Part shown: piece after piece, positions 1 to 4,852 of the stretch
Position numbering within the stretch: the stretch's first letter is position 1
Layout of the letters: each line of letters opens with the position of its first letter
DNA from: an uncultured Ruminococcus sp.
Lineage (GTDB): Bacteria > Bacillota > Clostridia > Oscillospirales > Acutalibacteraceae
Assembly (NCBI GenBank): GCA_902773245.1
Contig: CACYDY010000214.1
Span: 1-7,874 of the forward strand
DNA: 7,874 bases
Direction of reading: 5' to 3'
Notes under the pieces: generated by a model
What the model was told of the DNA's origin: nothing
Database searches by the model: none
Seen by the model: the letters and a program-made list of their open reading frames with translations, nothing else
Translations under genes and position numbers: made by a program

Positions 1-302
1 GCGTCAACTATTTCCGCCACCGCATCAACAAGCTTAAGATCGGATTGTATCTGCCTTTTTGTTCTTGTCATGTGTCCCGGAAACCACTGGATATACTGAG
101 AATTTTGACTCAGATTCGTATTTGCAGACGGTCGGTGCATTTTCTTTTCCTTTTTCGCAGCGCCGGAAGCCGAGTTTTTCACATTGCGGTTTTGCGGCCG
201 CTGTGTCGTTCTCGAACTGTTGGAGCTGTTTTTATTTTTTGTATAATTTTTTTCGGCAAATCTCTGACGTTTGCCTTTGATTCCGCCCTTATTATTTTTC
301 AT
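1..302 (-). CDS. rbgA: Ribosome biogenesis GTPase RbgA (YlqF), 5' part only, cut by the window edge
   Basis: RbgA is a circularly permuted GTPase that acts late in assembly of the 50S ribosomal subunit. Only the first 100 codons are present. The family signature QWFPGHM is at residues 72-78, followed by a basic stretch and then DLKLVDAVAEIVD at 88-100, which matches the start of the B. subtilis protein as I remember it. The GTP-binding motifs would lie beyond the window. The ATG at 302 is chosen because GGTGAT sits 4 nt upstream, as in the neighbouring genes. An in-frame ATG at 314 lacks a good site, and another at 140 has AAGGA 7 nt upstream but within Lys/Arg codons. With the 302 start, about 68 residues rich in Lys, Arg, Asn and Ser precede the usual N-terminus. 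The order rplS, signal peptidase, rbgA is common in Firmicutes. Identity is secure; the start is less so. Confidence 0.9.
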   Translation of the reverse strand, partial: MKNNKGGIKGKRQRFAEKNYTKNKNSSNSSRTTQRPQNRNVKNSASGAAKKEKKMHRPSANTNLSQNSQYIQWFPGHMTRTKRQIQSDLKLVDAVAEIVD

Positions 303-320
303 TAATATCACCATTCTTTA

Positions 321-412
321 GGAAGCACTGATTAAATCTGGTGCTCATATTGCGAAGAAAGGCAGGCAAGATGAGTGCCAAGCCCGTAGGGCGTGATTTA
401 ATCAGTGGTTCC
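321..412. repeat. 92-bp palindromic element, MITE-like, with a 4-bp target duplication
   Basis: The outer arms 321-338 and 395-412 are 18-nt inverted repeats matching at 17 positions (GGAAGCACTGATTAAATC on the left). The element is flanked on both sides by TTTA (317-320 and 413-416), which looks like a target-site duplication. Inside, 339-348 pairs with 371-380 and 382-385 with 389-392 (GCCC, loop GTA, GGGC), so the whole folds into a stem carrying two arms. The 339-348/371-380 helix is continuous only in a plus-strand RNA, where two positions become G-U pairs; in a minus-strand RNA they are A-C mismatches. It contains no ORF. It could be a non-autonomous mobile element, a REP-like unit or a small structured RNA. 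No second copy is in the window. Confidence 0.7.
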
Positions 413-426
413 TTTAGTATTGTCAA
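398..426 (-). promoter_or_regulatory. Possible rbgA promoter straddling the repeat edge
   Basis: On the minus strand a perfect -35 hexamer TTGACA (421-426) is followed after 17 nt by GATTAA (398-403), a poor -10 match that lies within the right arm of the 92-bp repeat. TTAAAT at a 19-nt spacing is the alternative. A promoter is expected here because the preceding transcript ends at the terminator 425-455, but the -10 is weak and the -35 overlaps the terminator T-tract. Confidence 0.3.
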
Positions 427-455
427 AAAGCTGCCAAACGACAGTCTGACAGCTT
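425..455 (-). terminator. Rho-independent terminator after the lipoprotein gene
   Basis: Bases 444-455 pair with 428-439 to form a 12-bp stem (two G-U pairs in the minus-strand RNA) with a 4-nt loop, followed by a run of five T (429-425). It lies about 70 nt beyond the lipoprotein stop codon and probably ends the signal peptidase/lipoprotein operon. Confidence 0.8.
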
Positions 456-526
456 ATAGTCTTTTATTGAAATATTATTAGCAATTACTGTCCTGATAAA
501 AACAGCACACGAACTCAACTCAAATC

Positions 527-973
527 TCATACAACCGAAACTTTGGTAAAATAATAACCTCGGCATTCAGAGAATCCTATATCATCTGATTCATTGTCGA
601 TCTCAAATTTTTCATCGGCAATAACCGTGCTGTCCGGCGCAAAAGAAAGAACCCAAACCTTATTCTCATAAAATTCATAATCATAAGTGGTCAAAACTTC
701 CATACCGTTAACAGTATAAAAACAGTTAAGAATCCTGCCCTTGTCGTCAAACTCGAACTTGATATCGTCATTGGAAGGATCTTCTTTGTTCATGTCAATC
801 CCGAAAGCTTCCGCAGGCGGCCGGTATTTTTTCATCATTTCTTCAAATTCTTCCGACTTCGATTCGGAAGACCTATCGTCTGCGCTTTTTATTTCGGATC
901 TGCCGAATGAACAGCCTGCGAACAGAATAACCGCACTCAAAGCAATTGCTGTCAGTGATAATGCTTTTTTCAT
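527..973 (-). CDS. Small predicted lipoprotein of unknown function
   Basis: The 148-residue product begins with a lipoprotein signal peptide: MKK, a hydrophobic run at residues 4-18, and the lipobox LFAGC at 17-21. Cleavage before Cys21 by signal peptidase II would leave a lipid-anchored extracellular protein. Residues 25-50 form an acidic, Ser-rich linker (repeated Ser/Glu/Lys). The rest (about 55-148) is a small, aromatic-rich domain with alternating charged and hydrophobic residues suggesting beta strands; I do not recognise its family. The ATG at 973 is preferred over the upstream start at 1036 because it gives a proper signal peptide and has GGGGTGA 6 nt upstream; the longer form would overlap the preceding gene and add 21 residues before the signal peptide. 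It follows the second signal peptidase gene by 40 nt and precedes a strong terminator, so it is probably the last gene of that operon. Confidence 0.8.
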   Translation of the reverse strand: MKKALSLTAIALSAVILFAGCSFGRSEIKSADDRSSESKSEEFEEMMKKYRPPAEAFGIDMNKEDPSNDDIKFEFDDKGRILNCFYTVNGMEVLTTYDYEFYENKVWVLSFAPDSTVIADEKFEIDNESDDIGFSECRGYYFTKVSVV

Positions 974-1013
974 ATTCTCACCCCGAAAACAGTTCCGGTA
1001 AAATATAAATATT

Positions 1014-1682
1014 TTACTCAACCGTTCCAAATTCATTAAAGGGATAAACTCTGTAACAAACCTTACCTATAATATTTTCGTTTTCAATAAGTCCGACCTC
1101 ACTGAATCGGCTGTCTTTGGAAATCGGACGGTTGTCGCCCAAAACAAAGACCTTTCCCTCGTCAACGGTAACGGGGAAGCTGACATCTCCGTCGGCAGTT
1201 GTCTTTCCTTTGATATAAGGTTCGTCAAGCACGATTCCGTCAACGATAACCTCTCCCGTTTCGGAATTGATATCGACCGTCTGACCGCCGACTGCGATCA
1301 CACGCTTTACGATCGCTTTATCAAGCGAAACGCCATGACTTATAACAACGATATCCCCCACGGCAGGTTCATAATTCAGACCTGTTACAAGGACCTTGTT
1401 TTCGTCCTGCAGCGTTCTATACATTGACGAACCGTCAACATCAACAAGTCTGAAACAGAATGTTATTATCATAAACACCAAAACAAGCGCAAAAAGGAAA
1501 GCCGAGATCCAGTCGTACAGCCCTTTGATAAACTTTGACGGGCGTTCGGTTTTGGATCTGTTCTTCGTTTTTTGATCCGACTCTTCGTTTTCCACAGGAT
1601 CGTCATCGGAATTTATAGTGTCCCAATCGGGAATATTCTCCCTGGAGATCTCATTATCGTCTGAAAATTTTCGAGTATCCAA
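1014..1682 (-). CDS. lepB: Type I signal peptidase, second of a tandem pair
   Basis: This membrane serine protease removes signal peptides from exported proteins. The 222 residues comprise a charged cytoplasmic tail (1-55), one membrane segment (about 58-79) and an extracytoplasmic catalytic domain. The nucleophile is Ser86 in DGSSMYRTL and the general base Lys126 in IVKRVIA; the conserved box GDNRPISKDSR is at 182-192. The usual Pro after the catalytic SM is Arg here, a position that varies in the family. The start is TTG, supported by GGGGTGAT 8 nt upstream, a stop codon four codons further up, and alignment with the MDT start of the paralogue. From residue 47 to the end it aligns without gaps to the upstream copy, with about 124 of 176 identical positions by hand count. 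It lies 34 nt downstream of that copy and 40 nt before the lipoprotein gene. Confidence 0.95.
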   Translation of the reverse strand: MDTRKFSDDNEISRENIPDWDTINSDDDPVENEESDQKTKNRSKTERPSKFIKGLYDWISAFLFALVLVFMIITFCFRLVDVDGSSMYRTLQDENKVLVTGLNYEPAVGDIVVISHGVSLDKAIVKRVIAVGGQTVDINSETGEVIVDGIVLDEPYIKGKTTADGDVSFPVTVDEGKVFVLGDNRPISKDSRFSEVGLIENENIIGKVCYRVYPFNEFGTVE

Positions 1683-1716
1683 AATGATGCATCACCCCTG
1701 TCATGGATTAAAGGAA

Positions 1717-2376
1717 TCACTCAACCTTGCCGAACTTATCGAAAGGATAAAATCTGAACTGTACCTTTCCGATGATACTTCCCTCTTCAACCATGCCGAC
1801 CTCGCTGTATCGGCTGTCGTCCGAGATCGGACGGTTGTCGCCAAGAACAAAAACCGTACCGGGTTCAACCGTAACAGGAAATTCAACGTCACCCTTCGGC
1901 TCGGTTTTACCGTTTATATAAGGCTCGTCGAGAACGATCCCGTCCACGCTGACTTCGCCCGTTTCGCCGTTTATATCAACAGTCTGACCTTCCGTTGCAA
2001 TAACTCGCTTTACGATGACCTTGTCTAAGGTAGCTCCGTGGCTTATTACAACAATATCGCCCACCTGAGGATCATAGTCCAGTCCCGTCACGATGACCTT
2101 GTTTTTATCCTGGAGCGTCTGAAGCATGGAATCGCCGTCAATACTGACTACACGCACACAAAAAGTCAGCACCAGCACAACCACCACTATTGCAAACAGG
2201 AATGCAGACGCCCAATCGAATACGCCCTTGACAAATTCCGACGGAGCATTTTTCCCCTTCTTTTTGGAATTTTTTGATTCATCGTCTTTTTTGAATTCTG
2301 AAGCATTATCCTTTGAAATATCGTCCTCTCCCGAATTCTTTTTATCGGTAACCTTATCAAAAACCTGAGTGTCCAT
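1717..2376 (-). CDS. lepB: Type I signal peptidase, first of a tandem pair
   Basis: This 219-residue enzyme has the Gram-positive type I signal peptidase layout: a cytoplasmic tail of about 50 residues very rich in Lys, Asp, Glu and Ser; one membrane segment (about 54-76); then the protease domain. Catalytic residues are Ser83 in DGDSMLQTL and Lys123 in IVKRVIA, and the box GDNRPISDDSR is at 179-189, so the enzyme appears intact. The ATG at 2376 has GGGTGAT 6 nt upstream. It heads an apparent operon with its paralogue and a lipoprotein, from the extended -10 promoter at 2445-2453. The charged tail is longer than the short N-terminus of classic Bacillus SipS-type enzymes. The tails of the two copies differ greatly while the membrane and catalytic parts are about 70% identical, consistent with an old duplication and possible specialisation. 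Confidence 0.96.
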   Translation of the reverse strand: MDTQVFDKVTDKKNSGEDDISKDNASEFKKDDESKNSKKKGKNAPSEFVKGVFDWASAFLFAIVVVVLVLTFCVRVVSIDGDSMLQTLQDKNKVIVTGLDYDPQVGDIVVISHGATLDKVIVKRVIATEGQTVDINGETGEVSVDGIVLDEPYINGKTEPKGDVEFPVTVEPGTVFVLGDNRPISDDSRYSEVGMVEEGSIIGKVQFRFYPFDKFGKVE

Positions 2377-2444
2377 TCAATCATCACCCTAACTGTAAGT
2401 AATTTTATTGGTAATATTACACTATCCAAACAAACTCTGTCTTT

Positions 2445-2453
2445 ATTATATCA
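2445..2453 (-). promoter_or_regulatory. Extended -10 promoter for the signal peptidase operon
   Basis: The minus strand reads TGATATAAT, a perfect -10 hexamer (2445-2450) with the TGn extension. No good -35 is seen at 16-18 nt, which an extended -10 can tolerate. The predicted 5' leader is about 60 nt and contains the perfect 10-bp palindrome GTAATATTAC (2411-2420), of unknown role. Confidence 0.65.
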
Positions 2454-2518
2454 CATTTATTTTGTAAATACTATTTATTTTTTGCAAATTTTTCGTTACA
2501 GTCAATTTTTTTGATAGT

Positions 2519-2546
2519 AAAAAGAGGGACTGTCCGCCCCTCCTTT
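2519..2546 (-). terminator. Probable terminator after rplS
   Basis: The minus-strand RNA has AAAGGAGGGG, a short loop, then GTCCCTC followed by five T. The stem has one bulge and one mismatch near the loop. It lies about 25 nt beyond the rplS stop and separates rplS from the signal peptidase promoter. Confidence 0.65.
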
Positions 2547-2571
2547 AAAACTGTCAAACTGTAGATGTCGA

Positions 2572-2922
2572 TCAAGCCTTAACGATCTTCTCTTTAACCT
2601 TTGCAGCCTTACCAACTCTGTCACGGAGATAATAGAGCTTAGCTCTTCTAACTTTACCGTGTCTGATAACCTTAACGTCCTTAACATTGGGGCAGTGAAG
2701 AGGGAATACTCTCTCAACGCCAACACCGTAAGCAACTCTTCTTACTGTGAATGTTTCGGCAACGCCGCTGCTCTTTCTTGCGATTACAGTTCCTTCGAAC
2801 ATCTGAATTCTTTCTCTCTCGCCCTCACGGATGTTAACACTAACTCTTACTGTGTCACCAACCTTAAACTCAGGCACTTCGCTCTTTACGGAATCCGCAG
2901 CAATTAACTTCAATGCATCCAT
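2572..2922 (-). CDS. rplS: Ribosomal protein L19 (bL19)
   Basis: bL19 is a 50S subunit protein located near the 30S interface. The 116-residue length is normal for the family. Recognisable parts include the SH3-like barrel core with [11 protein letters not shown] (residues 19-29), FEGTVIARK (42-50), [16 protein letters not shown] (56-71) and [21 protein letters not shown] (73-93), followed by the [19 protein letters not shown]-terminal segment. The ATG at 2922 has a perfect AGGAGG 8 nt upstream, the strongest ribosome binding site in the window, as expected for a highly expressed gene. It has its own promoter (3070-3098), a structured leader of about 140 nt and a terminator, so it appears to be transcribed alone. 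The usual partners rimM and trmD are not beside it here, but the signal peptidase and rbgA genes downstream follow a common Firmicute order. Confidence 0.98.
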   Translation of the reverse strand: MDALKLIAADSVKSEVPEFKVGDTVRVSVNIREGERERIQMFEGTVIARKSSGVAETFTVRRVAYGVGVERVFPLHCPNVKDVKVIRHGKVRRAKLYYLRDRVGKAAKVKEKIVKA

Positions 2923-3063
2923 TATAAAATCCTCCTAAAAGTTTACAAACATTCATACTTTCAAATCGAAGTTCACTTTGAAAGCAGAGGATTGTCTGCT
3001 TCATTGTTCGACTGACGTCGGGCAGTGAAACGCATTGTCATAAAGCGACAACGGTTCAAATGC
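2923..3063 (-). promoter_or_regulatory. Structured 5' leader of rplS, possible ribosomal protein autoregulatory RNA
   Basis: The predicted transcript has about 140 untranslated nt with several hairpins: 3047-3053 with 3033-3039; 2995-3001 with 2982-2988 (7 bp, 6-nt loop); 2977-2984 with 2958-2965 (perfect 8 bp, 11-nt loop); and a 4-bp hairpin 2941-2950 next to the ribosome binding site. The second and third hairpins share bases 2982-2984 and cannot both form fully, which would suit a switch. L19 leader RNAs are known in Firmicutes, but I cannot confirm a match to that family by eye. Confidence 0.45.
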
Positions 3064-3069
3064 TTTAGT

Positions 3070-3098
3070 ATTATACCATATTCAAAACCTAATTTCAA
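3070..3098 (-). promoter_or_regulatory. Strong rplS promoter
   Basis: On the minus strand, TTGAAA (3093-3098) and TATAAT (3070-3075) are separated by exactly 17 nt, and TGG immediately precedes the -10, giving an extended -10 as well. Transcription should begin near 3063. This is the best sigma-A type promoter in the window. Confidence 0.85.
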
Positions 3099-3135
3099 CC
3101 ACTTTGCCGAATTTTTTTATAAAATTAAGACGTCG

Positions 3136-4050
3136 TCACCGAATTTCGTGCTTTTGCAAAAATCTCTTGAAATAATCGGGCAATTCTGAGTCAAAAAAGA
3201 GATATTCATTCGTTATCGGGTGAACAAATCCTATTTTTTTTGCGTGCAGACACTGTCCGCCAAGCTCCGAAATAACCTTTGACGGTCCATAAACCGGGTC
3301 GCCTGCGAGAGGGTGCCCGAGATAAGCCATGTGAACTCTTATCTGATGTGTTCTTCCTGTTTCGAGCTTCAAAGCCATATGTGAAAAGCCGTTGTTGCTG
3401 TCTATCTGACGATAATGAGTGACTGCATTTTTGCTGTTTGTAGGGGTAACGCACATTTTTTTTCTGTCTGTTTTATGTCTGCCGATGGGCGCGTCTATCG
3501 TTCCTTCGTCACATTTAAATTTACCGTAAACCACAGCTTCGTACTCTCTTGTAAACGAATGCTCCTTGATCTGCTGCGCAAGCCCGATGTGAGCCTTGTC
3601 GCTTTTTGCAGCTATCAAAAGTCCGCTTGTATCCTTATCAATTCGATGAACGATACCCGGACGGAGAATTCCGTTTATCCCCGACAAGCTGTCTTTGCAG
3701 TGATAGAGCAAAGCGTTGACAAGCGTTCCCGAGTAATTACCCGGAGCGGGGTGAACGACCATTCCTTTCGGCTTGTTAACAACAAGAAGATCGCTGTCCT
3801 CAAAAACTATGTCAAGCGGTATGTTTTCGGGTTCTGTTTCAAGCTGCTGTGGCTTTGGAACTTCGGCTGTTATTTCATCGCGGTTTCTTGTTTTATAATT
3901 TTTTTGGACAGTCTTTCCGCCGACCTGAACCAAACCGTTTTCACAAAGCGAAGCAGCGGCGCTTCGTGACAGATCTTCGATCCTGCTGCTCAGGAACTTG
4001 TCAATTCTTTCGCCAATGTTTTCATCGTCAACCGTAAAATTATAGATCAT
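3136..4050 (-). CDS. rluD: RluA/RluD-family pseudouridine synthase
   Basis: Enzymes of this family convert specific uridines of 23S rRNA (or other RNAs) to pseudouridine. The 304-residue protein has an N-terminal S4 RNA-binding domain (about 13-60, beginning GERIDKFLSSR) and a catalytic domain from about 75. The hallmark HRIDKDTSGLL is at 135-145 with the catalytic Asp138; VNKPKGMVVHPAPGN (91-105), ETGRTHQIRVHM (230-241) and HPLAGDPVYG (246-255) are also family motifs. The ATG at 4050 overlaps the lspA stop as ATGA, with GGAG just upstream inside lspA, so the two genes are probably translationally coupled. A RluD-like gene directly after lspA is the B. subtilis arrangement (ylyB), so this is probably the ylyB orthologue; the exact rRNA target cannot be told from sequence. 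I saw no clear GC-rich terminator after the stop. Confidence 0.93.
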   Translation of the reverse strand: MIYNFTVDDENIGERIDKFLSSRIEDLSRSAAASLCENGLVQVGGKTVQKNYKTRNRDEITAEVPKPQQLETEPENIPLDIVFEDSDLLVVNKPKGMVVHPAPGNYSGTLVNALLYHCKDSLSGINGILRPGIVHRIDKDTSGLLIAAKSDKAHIGLAQQIKEHSFTREYEAVVYGKFKCDEGTIDAPIGRHKTDRKKMCVTPTNSKNAVTHYRQIDSNNGFSHMALKLETGRTHQIRVHMAYLGHPLAGDPVYGPSKVISELGGQCLHAKKIGFVHPITNEYLFFDSELPDYFKRFLQKHEIR

Positions 4051-4535
4051 ACCTTCTCCGTTTCAATCCTTTTCTCCTCACGCCTGGCGATGTTTTTGCT
4101 GCAGAAAAGCACCGATATTATCAGCAAAACCGCGCCCACAGTTATAAAATAATCCGCAAGATTGCACACCGGCGAGAAAAAAGAAAACTGCAAAAAATCC
4201 ACAACATAGCCCCGAAAAATCCTGTCGATAAGATTACCCACTCCGCCGCCGAATATCAAAACCACCGCCGCAAAAAACAGCTTTCCTTCGATTTTGTACT
4301 TTAACAGAATATAACCGAAGATCACAAAAATAAGCAGCGTCACGACAATAAAGAACAACTGTTTATTCTGCATCATTCCAAAAGCGGCTCCGCGGTTTTC
4401 GACATAAGTAAAATAGTAAAAATTATCAATAACGGTAATGTATCCCTTTGGTTTTATCACATTTATCGCATAAAGCTTTGTCACCTGATCAACGGCAACC
4501 AAAACAATTCCGATAATTATCGCAAGTATCGCCAA
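4047..4535 (-). CDS. lspA: Lipoprotein signal peptidase (signal peptidase II)
   Basis: LspA is a membrane aspartyl protease that cleaves the signal peptide of lipid-modified prolipoproteins just before the conserved Cys. With the 4535 start it has 162 residues, typical for the family, and four predicted membrane segments (about 2-17, 58-79, 86-103, 127-145). The conserved ENRGAAFG is at 46-53; the catalytic Asp residues are Asp104 in GNLIDR and Asp128 in CNLADY; an early DQVTK is at 16-20. The start is TTG at 4535 with AAGGAG 4 nt upstream, placing the first helix as in B. subtilis LspA. An in-frame TTG at 4619 would add 28 basic residues, but its nearest AGAGG is about 14 nt away. The gene overlaps the RluD-like gene by 4 bp and lies 317 nt from ileS, with a repeat between them. 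The likely lipoprotein at 527-973 is one potential substrate. Confidence 0.94.
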   Translation of the reverse strand: MAILAIIIGIVLVAVDQVTKLYAINVIKPKGYITVIDNFYYFTYVENRGAAFGMMQNKQLFFIVVTLLIFVIFGYILLKYKIEGKLFFAAVVLIFGGGVGNLIDRIFRGYVVDFLQFSFFSPVCNLADYFITVGAVLLIISVLFCSKNIARREEKRIETEKV

Positions 4536-4555
4536 TAATCTCCTTCCCTTCCTTG

Positions 4556-4584
4556 ATAATAAAAATCGAAGCGTGACAAGACAA
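4556..4584 (-). promoter_or_regulatory. Possible lspA promoter
   Basis: On the minus strand, TTGTCT (4579-4584) and TATTAT (4556-4561) are separated by 17 nt. The start of transcription would fall only about 15 nt before the TTG at 4535, leaving just enough room for its AAGGAG site. If real, this supports the 4535 start for lspA. The -35 is weak. Confidence 0.3.
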
Positions 4585-4635
4585 TAAGCCTTGCCACCGC
4601 CTCGTTTCAAAAAATTCAAAATATAAATTACAAAC

Positions 4636-4836
4636 CTCTGTCCACAACTTAAGGATTTGTTCCTGTCGACCCAAGGCTTTGGTTCTATTTAACCTTTATT
4701 GACGTCACTCATACCCCCAACCCCCTTTCCCTCGAGGAAAAGGGGGCTAAAGGGTGGCGGGCTTCGCCCGCCACCTATCGGGGCTGACGCTCCGAACCCT
4801 GCATACATTCACTCTACTCTTAAGTTGTGGATAGTT
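4636..4836. repeat. About 200-bp structured repeat with inverted ends, between ileS and lspA
   Basis: The ends 4638-4653 (CTGTCCACAACTTAAG) and 4819-4834 are inverted repeats matching at 15 of 16 positions. Just outside lies a perfect 10-bp direct repeat AATTACAAAC (4626-4635 and 4837-4846), which looks like a target duplication. Inside are three successive hairpins: 4721-4746 (CCCCCTTT arm), 4753-4775 (perfect 10-bp stem, loop TTC) and 4779-4794. No ORF is convincing. The right copy begins 7 nt beyond the ileS stop. A third copy of the end motif lies at 7760-7776. The ends also resemble DnaA boxes (TGTGGATAG against TGTGGATAA), an alternative reading. A non-autonomous mobile element is the best fit. 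None of the hairpins has a clear T-tract, so I do not call a terminator. Apart from this repeat and the possible lspA promoter, I see nothing else in the 317-nt gap. Confidence 0.6.
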
Positions 4837-4852
4837 AATTACAAACTGTAAA

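Noticed and set aside
45..305. Plus-strand open frames at the left edge
   Set aside because: The minus strand here codes for the RbgA N-terminus with its diagnostic QWFPGHM signature.
321..412. A tRNA or CRISPR-like repeat
   Set aside because: The fold has two inner arms but no tRNA consensus positions or CCA end, and there is only one copy without spacers.
1036..1036. A longer lipoprotein reading starting at 1036
   Set aside because: It would place 21 residues before a textbook signal peptide and overlap the upstream gene; the ATG at 973 has its own ribosome binding site.
1618..2028. A plus-strand open frame across the lepB junction
   Set aside because: Antisense to both signal peptidases; the product resembles nothing known.
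3415..3969. A 184-codon plus-strand open frame
   Set aside because: Antisense to the RluD-like gene, no family features, and the opposite strand is clearly coding.
4753..4775. The 10-bp GC-rich hairpin as an ileS terminator
   Set aside because: Neither strand has a T-tract after it, and it sits inside the repeat element, so structure alone is not enough.
4819..4834. A DnaA box cluster or origin-like site
   Set aside because: One near-consensus box and one weaker one about 180 bp apart do not make an origin, and the inverted ends plus flanking duplication are better explained by a mobile repeat.
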